Of a stretch of 64,000 bases of DNA, positions 47,614 to 55,713 are shown piece by piece. The stretch's first letter is position 1. Each line of letters starts with the position of its first letter. Origin of the DNA: Enterovibrio coralii (GTDB taxonomy: Bacteria > Pseudomonadota > Gammaproteobacteria > Enterobacterales > Vibrionaceae); contig NZ_LNTY01000033.1 in the NCBI RefSeq assembly GCF_001559595.1, positions 1 to 64,000 on the forward strand, in the 5' to 3' direction. Position numbers and translations under genes: made by a program. Under the pieces are notes generated by a model. The model did not search any database, was not told the origin of the DNA, and saw only the letters and a program-made list of their open reading frames with translations.

Positions 47614-47636
47614 AACGGAGCCGTCAAGGCTCCGTT
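47614..47636 (+). terminator. Terminator of the MATE gene
   Basis: AACGGAGCC pairs with GGCTCCGTT around a 5-nt loop and runs into a T tract, immediately after the stop codon. Confidence 0.88.
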
Positions 47637-47763
47637 TTTGTGAGAGATGCACTTTGTCATCTTCAAATTGTCGATTAATTTACACGCCACTTACTTTCCC
47701 CGCGCTTCGTCGCGATAAAGTGCTGCCTAGCTTATTCCCTATAAAAAATAAAAAGGATGTTTG

Positions 47764-48957
47764 ATGTTCCCTTTTCCGCGCCTTAAGAAAGCCCTTATCT
47801 TGCCCATCTTACTCTCGTCTCAGATTGCTTTTTCAGCGGATGTTGGGGATTTTTGGGAAACACCTCAACACGGAGGCAACGTCTTTAATCGGCTTCCAGC
47901 CAGCACCGAACTGTATTCAGACCTCTCTGCGTACAATGCGTCTTGGGTACGCATTGCGTATGACAAGTGGCCTTCAGAAAGTCGAGATTTTTTGCTAGGT
48001 GACGCAGACGACTATCAAGGTTTGGTGCCAGCGGATCTAAAAACGTTGAAAGGCGAGATTCAGCGAGCAGGTGACGCAGGGCTTAAAGTGGTCATTTCCC
48101 CGTTGTCTCTGCCGGCATATCGTTGGGCGCAGAACAACAATGGAAAATTTGATGGTCGTTTATTTTCCGACAAGGCTAATTGGGAGAAAGCGGCGGCTTT
48201 TTGGAAAGACCTCGCGAGTGAACTAAAGGACAGTCCTCACGTTGCTGCCTATAACATCATCAATGAACCTGCGCCTGAGAAGCAAAGCTCATTAAAAGAG
48301 CACGCTTCTGCTTCAGAAATGAAAGACTGGTATGAAAAAGTAAAAGGCTCAAGTCGAGATCTACCTGCCTTTTATGAGCACATTGTCGCGGCGATCCGTG
48401 AAGTGGATAGCAATACACCTATCATGGTGGATGCCGGTTGGTATGCGGCGGCCGACAGCTTCAATTATTGGGAAAAAACGCTAAGTGATGACAAGGTGCT
48501 GTATAGCTTTCATATGTACGAACCCTATGAAGTGACAAGTGCACCAAACCTTCGTCGTGACGTTCCTTTGACGTATCCAGGCAATGCACCGTTTGGTGAC
48601 AATCAATCGATGCGATGGGACAAGGCTCAAGTGGCTGAATACCTCAATCAACCTGTTGAGTGGGCGAAAAGTGTGGGTTTACCAACGAACAAGCTAGTGG
48701 CGGGAGAGTTTGGCTGTGCGAGGAAAGTGGACAATTGCGCTGCCTATTTGATGGATGTGATAGCAGCACTGGACGCTAACCAGCTTCATTGGGCATTTTA
48801 CAGTTTCCGAGAAGATGCGTGGGATGCGATGAATTATGAGTTAGGCACAAAGGGCAATGTCGGCTGGAAGTATTGGCAAGCGATGGAAGAAGGTAAGCCA
48901 GACCCAACCAAGTACTCATCCTCGGGGCTTTTCTCGATCATTCAGCAAAAACTCTAG
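47764..48957 (+). CDS. Secreted glycoside hydrolase family 5 (cellulase-like) protein
   Basis: A 397-residue exported TIM-barrel glycosidase. A signal peptide of about 24 residues (ending IAFSA) precedes the barrel. The acid/base glutamate is in AAYNIINEPAPEK and the nucleophile in KLVAGEFGCARK, the two-glutamate pattern of GH5; SFHMYEPYEVT carries the conserved His-x-Tyr. The length suits a single-domain enzyme without a binding module. The substrate could be cellulose, mannan or another beta-glucan. The ATG at 47764 has AAGGATG upstream. It is flanked by terminators and stands alone. Confidence 0.88.
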   Translation: MFPFPRLKKALILPILLSSQIAFSADVGDFWETPQHGGNVFNRLPASTELYSDLSAYNASWVRIAYDKWPSESRDFLLGDADDYQGLVPADLKTLKGEIQRAGDAGLKVVISPLSLPAYRWAQNNNGKFDGRLFSDKANWEKAAAFWKDLASELKDSPHVAAYNIINEPAPEKQSSLKEHASASEMKDWYEKVKGSSRDLPAFYEHIVAAIREVDSNTPIMVDAGWYAAADSFNYWEKTLSDDKVLYSFHMYEPYEVTSAPNLRRDVPLTYPGNAPFGDNQSMRWDKAQVAEYLNQPVEWAKSVGLPTNKLVAGEFGCARKVDNCAAYLMDVIAALDANQLHWAFYSFREDAWDAMNYELGTKGNVGWKYWQAMEEGKPDPTKYSSSGLFSIIQQKL

Positions 48958-49006
48958 CCTTATGCACCGACGCTGTTCATAAGCGGCACTAAGAATTTAT
49001 GAAATG

Positions 49007-49034
49007 AGCGGTGTGATTTGATAATCACACCGCT
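49007..49034 (+). terminator. Terminator of the GH5 gene
   Basis: AGCGGTGTGATT pairs perfectly with AATCACACCGCT around a 4-nt loop and is followed by TTGTTTTT. Confidence 0.88.
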
Positions 49035-49160
49035 TTGTTTTTCTCAGCATATAGAGAAGGCAAACAAGTAGCGCATATTTCTTAAAACAGCAATAAAACT
49101 GCCATTTTTCTTTCATCAATTCAGACGATGATGCCCGCATCTGATTGAAATGGAACTCTT

Positions 49161-49814
49161 ATGAAAACCTCTCTTTTGTTTGCAAGCCTGTTACTTAGCT
49201 CTACCGCTTTTGCCGCTACCCAGTTTGAGCAAATCGATACCTATACGGTGAAAGCGAGCCACGACTACCTGTCAGATATTCCTGCACAGAATGCGAACGG
49301 CACCATCAATGCCATTATCGAGATCCCGACAGGTACCAATGAAAAGTGGGAAGTGAGCAAGCGTGACAGCTCAGTGATCAACTGGGAATTTAAAAATGGT
49401 CAGCCACGCATTGTGCATTACCTTGGTTACCCGGGTAACTACGGAACTATCCCAAGCACGGCATTGCCAAAATCTTTGGGTGGTGACGGCGACCCGTTAG
49501 ACATTCTTGTATTGGGTTCAGCGATGGAGCGCGGTAGCGTGGCACCAGTGCGCGTGATTGGTGGCCTTAAAATGTTGGACGGCGGTGAGCAAGATGACAA
49601 GCTGATTGCTGTGCCAGTTGTTGAGCAATCACCATTCAAGGACATCGAATCGGTAGAGCAACTTCAAAAAGCGTATCCGGGTGTGGTAGACATCGTCAAA
49701 ACGTGGTTTGCTAATTACAAAGGCCCAGATGGTGGTATGGAAATAGAGGGTGTAATGTCAGGTGAAGAAGCACAGAAAGTGTTGGAACAAGCCATTAAGC
49801 ACTTCAAAGCGTAA
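49161..49814 (+). CDS. Exported inorganic pyrophosphatase (family I)
   Basis: A 217-residue family I pyrophosphatase, which splits pyrophosphate into phosphate. The metal-binding core GGDGDPLDILVLG is intact, as are the DSSVINWEFKNG region and LGYPGNYGTIPST near the active site. Unlike the cytoplasmic enzyme it begins with a clear signal peptide (MKTSLLFASLLLSSTAFAAT), so it should act in the periplasm. A phosphate-scavenging role is a reasonable inference, and the window also holds a periplasmic 5'-nucleotidase. It is transcribed alone and followed by a terminator. Confidence 0.93.
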   Translation: MKTSLLFASLLLSSTAFAATQFEQIDTYTVKASHDYLSDIPAQNANGTINAIIEIPTGTNEKWEVSKRDSSVINWEFKNGQPRIVHYLGYPGNYGTIPSTALPKSLGGDGDPLDILVLGSAMERGSVAPVRVIGGLKMLDGGEQDDKLIAVPVVEQSPFKDIESVEQLQKAYPGVVDIVKTWFANYKGPDGGMEIEGVMSGEEAQKVLEQAIKHFKA

Positions 49815-49839
49815 TCCTGAAACCGTCAGTTAGTCGTCA

Positions 49840-49867
49840 AAAAGCTCGGTATAACAGCCGAGCTTTT
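49840..49867 (+). terminator. Terminator of the pyrophosphatase gene
   Basis: AAAAGCTCGG pairs with CCGAGCTTTT around an 8-nt loop, with further T residues. Confidence 0.88.
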
Positions 49868-50144
49868 TTGTGATCTTTAAATATACGTGACACTGTCACC
49901 TATTGTTTCATCATGTTCTAACTATGAGCCAGATTTTTTACCAATAACTGCCATGCTTGAGCGTATTCGTTGAACGAACGCTTCCTGATTGCGCGAACTA
50001 TGAGGTTCAAGAAAACCCGCCTTTCAACCCATGTGCTGCAATTTTGCAAAGTATGATTGTCTGGCTGTCCGCGTTCTGGAATTGGCGTATCGTGCAGTTA
50101 CGTTAAATCATACCTCTCGCACCTCAGCGAAGATGGGGGAAATC

Positions 50145-50918
50145 ATGACTCCGCAAGAACAGGAACTCATTCAAAAACTGGCTGACAAAATGCGTTCGAA
50201 CCAAAGCAACGCCAAAGATCCAGCCGCTGCCCAACTCATTCAAGAAGCCATAGCGTCGCAGCCAGACATTGTCTACCGTCTGACCCAAGTCGCGCTTGCT
50301 CAAGAGGTGGCTCTGAAGGAAATGAAAGAGCGCAATGACTACCTGCAACGCAACGCTGATTTCTACAAACAAGAATCAAGCCGAGGTAGCTTTAGCAAAA
50401 TGTTTGGCGGTGACAGAAATCCACCACCACCGCCACAACCAGCGTATAGACCAAGTGCGTTTGGCGGCTTTATGCAAACCGCAGCGGGTGTTGCCGCAGG
50501 TATGGTAGCGGGCAGTGCTCTAAGCCATCTTTTCTTTGGTGGCGAACATATGGAGCCGACCGTTGAAGACATCACCAATAACACGATCATTGAAGATCCA
50601 AATGATGCGAACGTTGACCAGCAAGATGCCTCTCAGGATCCGGGTGATGATTCGCAAACCGATACTGCGAGCACGGATACTGACAGCGGTGGCAGCTTCC
50701 TAGACGGTACCGACAACTACACCCAAGACTATACAGGTGGTGGTTGGAGCCAAGGTACCGGCTTTGATGATTCGAATACGGGTTTCGGCGATTCTGGCTT
50801 CGACGATGGTTTTGCCAACAACGATGATGATCCAAGTCGTTACGGTGGTGATGATGGGGCGTTTGGAGGCGATGACAGCGACTTTGGTGGGTTTGACGAC
50901 GACAGCGACTCTTGGTAA
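50145..50918 (+). CDS. DUF2076 family protein
   Basis: A 257-residue protein. The N-terminal ~90 residues (TPQEQELIQKLADKMRSN, later ALAQEVALKEMKERNDYLQ) are helical and match DUF2076; a Pro/Gly linker, a hydrophobic Gly-rich segment (AAGVAAGMVAGSALSHLFFG) and a disordered Asp/Gly-rich tail follow. The function is unknown; the hydrophobic glycine-rich segment may associate with membrane. The ATG at 50145 has GGGGGAA upstream. The tail's Asp-rich repeats explain the strong amino-acid bias at 50680-50918. It stands alone. Confidence 0.85.
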   Translation: MTPQEQELIQKLADKMRSNQSNAKDPAAAQLIQEAIASQPDIVYRLTQVALAQEVALKEMKERNDYLQRNADFYKQESSRGSFSKMFGGDRNPPPPPQPAYRPSAFGGFMQTAAGVAAGMVAGSALSHLFFGGEHMEPTVEDITNNTIIEDPNDANVDQQDASQDPGDDSQTDTASTDTDSGGSFLDGTDNYTQDYTGGGWSQGTGFDDSNTGFGDSGFDDGFANNDDDPSRYGGDDGAFGGDDSDFGGFDDDSDSW

Positions 50919-51061
50919 CTGCACCTACAGAGGGACGCCGCTGTCATAACCCCAGTCAATCTCGCTCAATCCTGCATCTTTAGATAGTTTGGGTATATAA
51001 TCACAGCAGTTTTTAATCGCGGGCAGTCTTATATCGCCCGCGAGTATTCGAGGTGAAAATA

Positions 51062-51487
51062 ATGAAAAAAGCCATCACTGCTGTGCTTCTTGTTACCGCG
51101 CTTGCGGGTTGTGAAGAAGCAAACAAAGCGATCGACCAAGCGCAGGAAGCGGCAACCAAAGCGGTTGATACCATTCACGAGCAAGTGGAATCTGTTGATC
51201 TGAGTGCACTGAATCTCGACCAATTTGGCGATGCTGCTGATTCAGCAAAAGAGCTTGCCGAGTCTGTTGAAGAAGCGATGAACGTAGACTTCAGCAACCC
51301 AGCAGCACTGGCTGAAGTGAAAGAACACGTTTCTAACGCTTACAGTTGCTTGGTGGACGCAACCTCTGAATCCACAGCAGAAAAGCTGATGGACAAAGTG
51401 ATGCAAACCATCACCAATGAAGAAGCGCAATCTTTGCTGGAAAAGAGCATTGAGAAAGCGAAAGACGCGAAAGAGTGTGTGATGTAA
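51062..51487 (+). CDS. Small helical lipoprotein, 141 aa
   Basis: A signal peptide ends in the lipobox TALAGC, giving lipidated Cys17. The mature part is rich in Ala, Glu and Lys and predicted almost fully helical, with coiled-coil-like heptads (DQAQEAATKAVDTIHEQVES). Two cysteines near the C-terminus could pair. The family is unknown to me. The ATG at 51062 is preferred, with GAGG upstream. A terminator follows and separates it from the convergent modification operon. Confidence 0.72.
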   Translation: MKKAITAVLLVTALAGCEEANKAIDQAQEAATKAVDTIHEQVESVDLSALNLDQFGDAADSAKELAESVEEAMNVDFSNPAALAEVKEHVSNAYSCLVDATSESTAEKLMDKVMQTITNEEAQSLLEKSIEKAKDAKECVM

Positions 51488-51507
51488 TCACTGCTTCGTT
51501 TGAATAG

Positions 51508-51524
51508 CCCGCGCTTGTCGCGGG
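51508..51524 (+). terminator. Terminator of the lipoprotein gene
   Basis: CCCGCG pairs with CGCGGG around a 5-nt loop and runs into seven T residues. Confidence 0.85.
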
Positions 51525-51548
51525 TTTTTTTATGCCTAAATCTAAGGA

Positions 51549-52180
51549 TTATTGAAACGCGACATCATCAAAAAATGCCACGACCGAGACGGCAGGTCTA
51601 GATAAGCGGCGGACATCCACCCTGTGTTTGGTCGGAATCAAAGGCAGTGAACTGAAGTTTCGGCATCCAATCATCATGTAGAGGCAATTTGAGAGCGAAT
51701 TTCGTTCACAATCTACATTAAGAACAGAGCCAGGAGATACCAGTGTAAAGGCACTTTCATCAACATGGTCAGGCAGCATCCAGCTTTGATCATAGTGCTC
51801 ATGGTAGTGAATGGGATAGCGCAATACCCGGATGCCTGAAATATAAAATGATCTACCGCCACAAGAGAGTTAAGCTGCTCTTTGACGGGCGTTAAGCTCC
51901 TGAGTAGCTGACTCATTCCGTCTTGTAATTCGGCTGAATTGTTTACGCTAACCGTTCGTTTTCCCATGTTGGGGCGAGATATATTGGTTAGCCGTGAGGC
52001 CGGGTGCGTCAAACTGGGTTTTAAATCGAAGATGTCGTAATCCAACGCGGCATCATCAAGGTTACTTTCTCTTATCTCATGTTCCATCAAGCTTGCCGCA
52101 GGCGTGGCAAGTTGCCTGAAGGTGGTCAGGTCTGGCAAGGAGAGAAAGGTATTCAATGTATGCGCGTCGATAATGCTCAC
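51549..52180 (-). CDS. 2OG/Fe(II) oxygenase-like protein (isopenicillin-N-synthase type), one frameshift near 51835
   Basis: Last gene of the six-gene operon, 210 residues after repair. The first frame (52180 to about 51835) covers the N-terminal ~115 residues; the second continues IRVLRYPIHYHEHYDQSWML. The iron motif H139-x-D141 lies in LPDHVDESAFTLVSPG, which resembles the HxD-x-S/G-x-x-T segment of isopenicillin-N-synthase-like enzymes, and the distal His186 is in PTKHRVDVRRLS before AVSVVAFFD. It probably hydroxylates or crosslinks a peptide or metabolite. The start is GTG at 52180, overlapping the previous stop by 4 nt. Restoring one base near 51835 is needed. Confidence 0.7.
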
Positions 52181-52890
52181 CAATACATGTAATAGTAATC
52201 GCCCACGCGAATGAGATGCCCCTGAAGCGTAATGCGGTAATCACTCTCGCTATTACTGTGCGAGCGGCCGATACGGTGAAGCACCAACCCGTTTTGAATC
52301 ACCATAGAACCAACCTTAAGCACTTCTCTGATCGGATCGGGGTGCTCTGCAATCCAATCTGTAATGCTGTGATGTCGCAAGTCAGCGTAAGTTTTGTTCC
52401 ACCATTCAAAGTCTCCGCCTTTTTCGGGTAGTTGCAGCACCAAGGTAAACGAAAGTGGCGGATAAGCTTGGTTCCAGACACCTTTCCAACGAAGTGGCAG
52501 AAACTGCAAGTCAAAGTGACCCATCAGGTTGGTTGGCTCAAGCGTGATGCTTGAACCGTGGAAAATGTGAAAGCCGGGAAGCGCGAGATCGTCGTCAAAC
52601 AGCACAGGGGAAGAAAGGTATTGAGAGAATACATATTTCAGCAGTTCTAAAATATCACTGAAGTTATCTCTCAATATCTGGTTCGTCACCATAGCGGAGT
52701 CATAGTAGGTGGTTTGAACGTCGCAGGAGTGATTGGCATCGATATACGATGCCGTTCCCAGGGTGTAGAAGCCTCCGGTTTCATTGTTGTGCTCCGAGCG
52801 AGATGTCCACGCGCTTCGGAGCGAGAAGAGCTTGTCGACAAGGCGCGCACAGTCGGGTGGAGAAAGCAGGGTTTCAGACAAGACTTTCAT
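52177..52890 (-). CDS. Putative 2OG/Fe(II)-dependent dioxygenase
   Basis: A 237-residue protein with the double-stranded beta-helix signature: H125-x-D127 in LMGHFDLQFLPL, distal His205 in GLVLHRIGRSHS and Arg219 in YRITLQGHL for 2-oxoglutarate. The spacing fits prolyl/lysyl-hydroxylase-like oxygenases. It is unlike the second oxygenase downstream, so the two probably act on different positions or substrates. Its ATG overlaps the stop of the preceding ATP-grasp gene by 4 nt (ATGA) and its own stop overlaps the next GTG, so synthesis of all products is coupled. A hydroxylase acting on the Lys/Asp-rich operon protein is the simplest inference. Confidence 0.72.
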   Translation of the reverse strand: MKVLSETLLSPPDCARLVDKLFSLRSAWTSRSEHNNETGGFYTLGTASYIDANHSCDVQTTYYDSAMVTNQILRDNFSDILELLKYVFSQYLSSPVLFDDDLALPGFHIFHGSSITLEPTNLMGHFDLQFLPLRWKGVWNQAYPPLSFTLVLQLPEKGGDFEWWNKTYADLRHHSITDWIAEHPDPIREVLKVGSMVIQNGLVLHRIGRSHSNSESDYRITLQGHLIRVGDYYYMYW

Positions 52891-53768
52891 TGTTTGAGGT
52901 ACTCGACCAATGCTTTGGTCAGTTGAAAGTCAGTAGGGCGGTCGAAAGGCGTAAACGCAGGCATGGGATTGACTTCCAGACACCACCACTTTCCGTCGTC
53001 ATCGACGATAAAATCCCAACCAGACAGGAGCATGCCAAGCTTTTTCGCAGCGGCAACGAGTTGTTGTTCGAGGTGCTCAGGTAGCGCAATCTGTCTGCCA
53101 TCCAAAATTGGATTACTTTCGTCAACATGCCGGTAGTCGATATGCCTTCCAGCGATCTCTAGGGCATGGCAGAGCTCATCCAGTACATGCACTCTGACAT
53201 TCACGCCTGAGATAAATTTTTGGAGGTGTACTGGGCCGCTATAGCTATCACTCAACAGATCGTCGGCGAAGACTCTTCGACATCTGGCGCGCACCCCGCA
53301 GATCGTTTTTGCGACCACTGGATGTTCGCGGGCAAACGCTGCAAGGTTCGCCTTGTTCATGCTGGTAAAGGTATCTGCAACGTTAAAACCCAGCTTAATG
53401 AGTTCCGCTTCATGGAGAGGTTTTGAACCGTTATGGATGATGTCTGCGGGCGGATTAATGACGCGTCCTTTAATGGAGGAAAGCCAGATTTGTAAGCCTT
53501 TGTTGGTGGACATCAAATCCAAGTCATTCGATTCATTCTCCCCGGCAATTCGACCAACATCGACAATACGGCAGTAGTAGTTGTCGCTGTTTTTTAAGTG
53601 AAAGTCTCGGCCGTCGGAGAGAGTAACGTGCGCGTGGCCTTCGGGTGAGACATGAAATTTCCAATCTTCAATCAGCCACGTATCAATAAAGCGCTCTGGG
53701 TCGCTGTATTCGTTGACCTTAGCAATCACGGGGTCGGTTGACGGTCCAATGATCCAATAATCGCTCAT
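52887..53768 (-). CDS. RimK-like ATP-grasp ligase
   Basis: A 293-residue ATP-grasp enzyme. A pre-ATP-grasp domain (about 1-120) leads to the nucleotide-binding part: Lys154 in VVAKTICGV, the QKFISGVNVRVHVLDE strand (about 183-198) and the catalytic end GWDFIVDDDGKWWCLEVNPM with Glu265 and Asn267 as metal ligands. Enzymes of this group join a carboxylate, via acyl phosphate, to an amine or hydroxyl; relatives mature microviridins and add glutamates to S6. It overlaps both neighbours by 4 nt. The target is not known; the Lys/Asp/Glu/Ser repeat protein two genes upstream is the candidate. Confidence 0.82.
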   Translation of the reverse strand: MSDYWIIGPSTDPVIAKVNEYSDPERFIDTWLIEDWKFHVSPEGHAHVTLSDGRDFHLKNSDNYYCRIVDVGRIAGENESNDLDLMSTNKGLQIWLSSIKGRVINPPADIIHNGSKPLHEAELIKLGFNVADTFTSMNKANLAAFAREHPVVAKTICGVRARCRRVFADDLLSDSYSGPVHLQKFISGVNVRVHVLDELCHALEIAGRHIDYRHVDESNPILDGRQIALPEHLEQQLVAAAKKLGMLLSGWDFIVDDDGKWWCLEVNPMPAFTPFDRPTDFQLTKALVEYLKQ

Positions 53769-54571
53769 GCCGCCTCCTTGGAAAGGTAGGAAACGATAAG
53801 TGCAGCCAAATCGTTGATAATGATTTGGTCATTGTATTTGGGCGGGTAGGGATCGACGTCGATAAGCTGAAACTTACCGTCAGGGTAAATCAGATAGGAA
53901 AAGCCCACCATGTCTGTGTTGTAGTGTTCAAATAACGTTTTGGTCGCTACCTCAATGCCTTTAATGGTTTCTGGATAGTCTGTCAGAAGACCCGTGTCTT
54001 GCGAGTAAAGTGGTGATGTTTCCCCTGCCACGCAATACTGATGGCACTCAATGGCGTCATCACTTTTTAGCTGGGATGCGGCGCGAAAGGCATGGGGCGT
54101 GTCCGCGCGAGGGTAAATGCCAAAATCGATCAGAGACTGCACATAGAGGTTGCTGCACTCGCTCGGCAGGGAGTAGGTTTTAGAGCATAAATATTGGTCG
54201 CGCGCTTCGTGCATGACGCCAAGATCCAGCCCACTCTTGGGAATAAATGCGTCGATGTTTGCTTTAAACCCGTAGTCTCCAATCTTGCGAGACGACATCA
54301 AATTAATCGCCGAGCAGGCGAGGGACCAATACTCGGATAGCATAAACGCTTCGTCCGATTCTGGGTCTTCTGCTCTTGGCACGACAGGGCGAAAAAACAA
54401 CGGCGTGTCCGGGTAAACCCTTGCTCCTTGTTCATTGACAGCAATTTCAACCGACTCGCAATAATCCTTGAAAGAAAGCATATCAAAGGGGATAGACTGC
54501 TTCGAAAGCACAGAAATAATGCTTCGAAGCAGCAAGTCGTTTTCGTGGCAAACGAGCGTAATTTTACTCAT
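53765..54571 (-). CDS. Divergent ATP-grasp-like protein with altered metal motif
   Basis: A 268-residue protein beginning SKITLVCHENDLLLRSIISV. The end shows an ATP-grasp-like strand pair, MVGFSYLIYPDGKFQLIDVD followed by PYPPKYN, where Asp238 and Asp240 stand in place of the Glu-x-Asn of active enzymes. Upstream segments LFFRPVVPRAEDPESDE and YVQSLIDFGIYPRA resemble the fold only weakly. It could be an active but divergent ligase or a non-catalytic partner of the next ATP-grasp protein. It starts with an ATG that overlaps the repeat-protein stop by 4 nt. Confidence 0.65.
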   Translation of the reverse strand: MSKITLVCHENDLLLRSIISVLSKQSIPFDMLSFKDYCESVEIAVNEQGARVYPDTPLFFRPVVPRAEDPESDEAFMLSEYWSLACSAINLMSSRKIGDYGFKANIDAFIPKSGLDLGVMHEARDQYLCSKTYSLPSECSNLYVQSLIDFGIYPRADTPHAFRAASQLKSDDAIECHQYCVAGETSPLYSQDTGLLTDYPETIKGIEVATKTLFEHYNTDMVGFSYLIYPDGKFQLIDVDPYPPKYNDQIIINDLAALIVSYLSKEAA

Positions 54572-55403
54572 ACAATAGGCTTGTCCTTCAGGGTTCTAGC
54601 CTTGATGAAGTCCTTCACTTCTTTGGCCTTCACGGTATCAATGCTGTTAATGTCACCGACTTCGAGTTTTTGGAGGCCGCTTGAGGTCACGATAGGTGGC
54701 AGTGTGACGCCAAATCGACCCAAATCCGTGCCGTCGGAGTCGTCTTTGCCCTCTTTCCCTTCCTTACCCTCTTTGCCTTCTTTTCCATCTTTACCTTCTT
54801 TCCCTTTATCAGAGCTGTCCTTTCCTTCTTTGGAGTCTTTGCCGTCCTTGCCTTCTTTGCCTTTGTCGGAGGTGTCTTTACCTTCTTTTCCTTTGTCAGA
54901 GCTGTCCTTTCCTTCTTTGGATCTTTACCGTCCTTGCCTTCCTTTCCTTTATCGGAGCTGTCTTTGCCCTCTTTCCCTTCTTTAGAATCTTTACCCTCCT
55001 TGTCGTCTTTGCCGTCCTTACCCTCTTTGCCTTCTTTCCCCTCCTTACCTTCTTTTTCTTTGGCTTTATCGCCGCCGTCTTTCACACCTTCTTTTGAGTC
55101 TTCTTTGGACTTGTCGCCGCCATCTTTACCGTCTTTGCCTCCGTCCTTACCGAAGACCTTAAAGTCGGTATCTTCCATGGTGTCTTTCAAACCATCTTTA
55201 CCGTCTTTTTTGACCAAGCCACCGTCTCTGCCTGGTACTGGACGTGGGCCAAACCCATCGTCATCAGGCAAAGGCGTTAAGCCAACACGAGACTCAACCA
55301 ACTTATCGATAGTTTCCTGCCTCTTTTCGAGCTGCTTCCGCAAAACGGGAACACGATCTTCGGCAGGGATAAAAGGCTGCAGGAACGTAAATTCGTTAGG
55401 CAT
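54568..55403 (-). CDS. Gly-Lys-Asp/Glu repeat protein, probable modification substrate, one frameshift near 54921
   Basis: A 278-residue protein after repair, with no signal peptide. Residues 1-65 form a non-repetitive head (MPNEFTFLQPFIPAEDRVPV). Residues ~66-222 are low-complexity: Gly-Lys-Glu/Asp triplets alternate with about ten-residue units such as SSDKGKEGKD and TSDKGKEGKD, so Gly recurs every third residue as in collagen, but without Pro. Residues 223-278 are again non-repetitive (DLGRFGVTLPPIVTSSGLQK). Missing one G in CTTTGGATCTTT at 54921 breaks the frame; the unbroken sister units show what was lost. The stop overlaps the ATP-grasp start. Lys, Ser, Thr, Asp and Glu side chains are what ATP-grasp crosslinkers use. 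Confidence 0.8.
54739..55151 (-). repeat. Coding tandem repeats (purine-rich on the minus strand)
   Basis: Nine-base GGNAAAGAN triplet-pair units and 30-base units encoding S/T-S-D-K-G-K-E-G-K-D follow one another for about 410 bases. The coding strand is almost all A and G. Units differ at third codon positions, so they are not recent perfect duplications. Confidence 0.8.
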
Positions 55404-55404
55404 G

Positions 55405-55713
55405 TTAAGACTCCTTCCCTTGGGTAATGAGGTTCAACAATTTCCCAACGTGGATCCCATTGATAATGAGACCAGACACGTCACAATTGACCATCACAGT
55501 GCCTTTCAATGAACAGTTCTCAAACACCACGCTATCGAGTGAAGACCCCGAAATGGCCATGCCATCTAAGTCCCCTCGGTTGATGCGCGCGTTAACCATG
55601 GAGATGCGATCCATCAGGGTGTCATCAAAGTCGATTTCAGTGAGAGAGGAACTCTTGAGCGATGTGTTGGTGATGAGCGAGTTGGGCCCAAGCGGAATTG
55701 GTTTCGTAGACAT
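55405..55713 (-). CDS. Pentapeptide-repeat protein, 102 aa
   Basis: First gene of the operon. From residue ~10 the chain shows a regular five-residue period with a central Leu, Ile, Met or Phe (NTSLKSSSLTEIDFDD, then SSLDSVVFENCSLKG), about 14 repeats, predicting a short right-handed beta-helix. The ATG at 55713 (MSTKPIPLGPN) is preferred; a frame back to 55758 is possible. Its stop is followed after one base by the ATG of the repeat protein. Such folds can cap or bind other beta-helices, nucleic acid mimics or enzymes; in this setting a scaffold or immunity-like partner is conceivable but unproven. Confidence 0.75.
   Translation of the reverse strand: MSTKPIPLGPNSLITNTSLKSSSLTEIDFDDTLMDRISMVNARINRGDLDGMAISGSSLDSVVFENCSLKGTVMVNCDVSGLIINGIHVGKLLNLITQGKES

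Noticed and set aside
54739..55151. Possible CRISPR array because of ~30-base units
   Set aside because: Units are contiguous coding repeats with third-position differences and no unique spacers.
54428..55512. Plus-strand frames rich in Leu-Pro-Ser and Phe-Pro-Ser repeats
   Set aside because: They are the complement of the Gly-Lys-Asp/Glu repeats; no ribosome-binding site, and the minus-strand gene is fixed by 4-nt overlaps.
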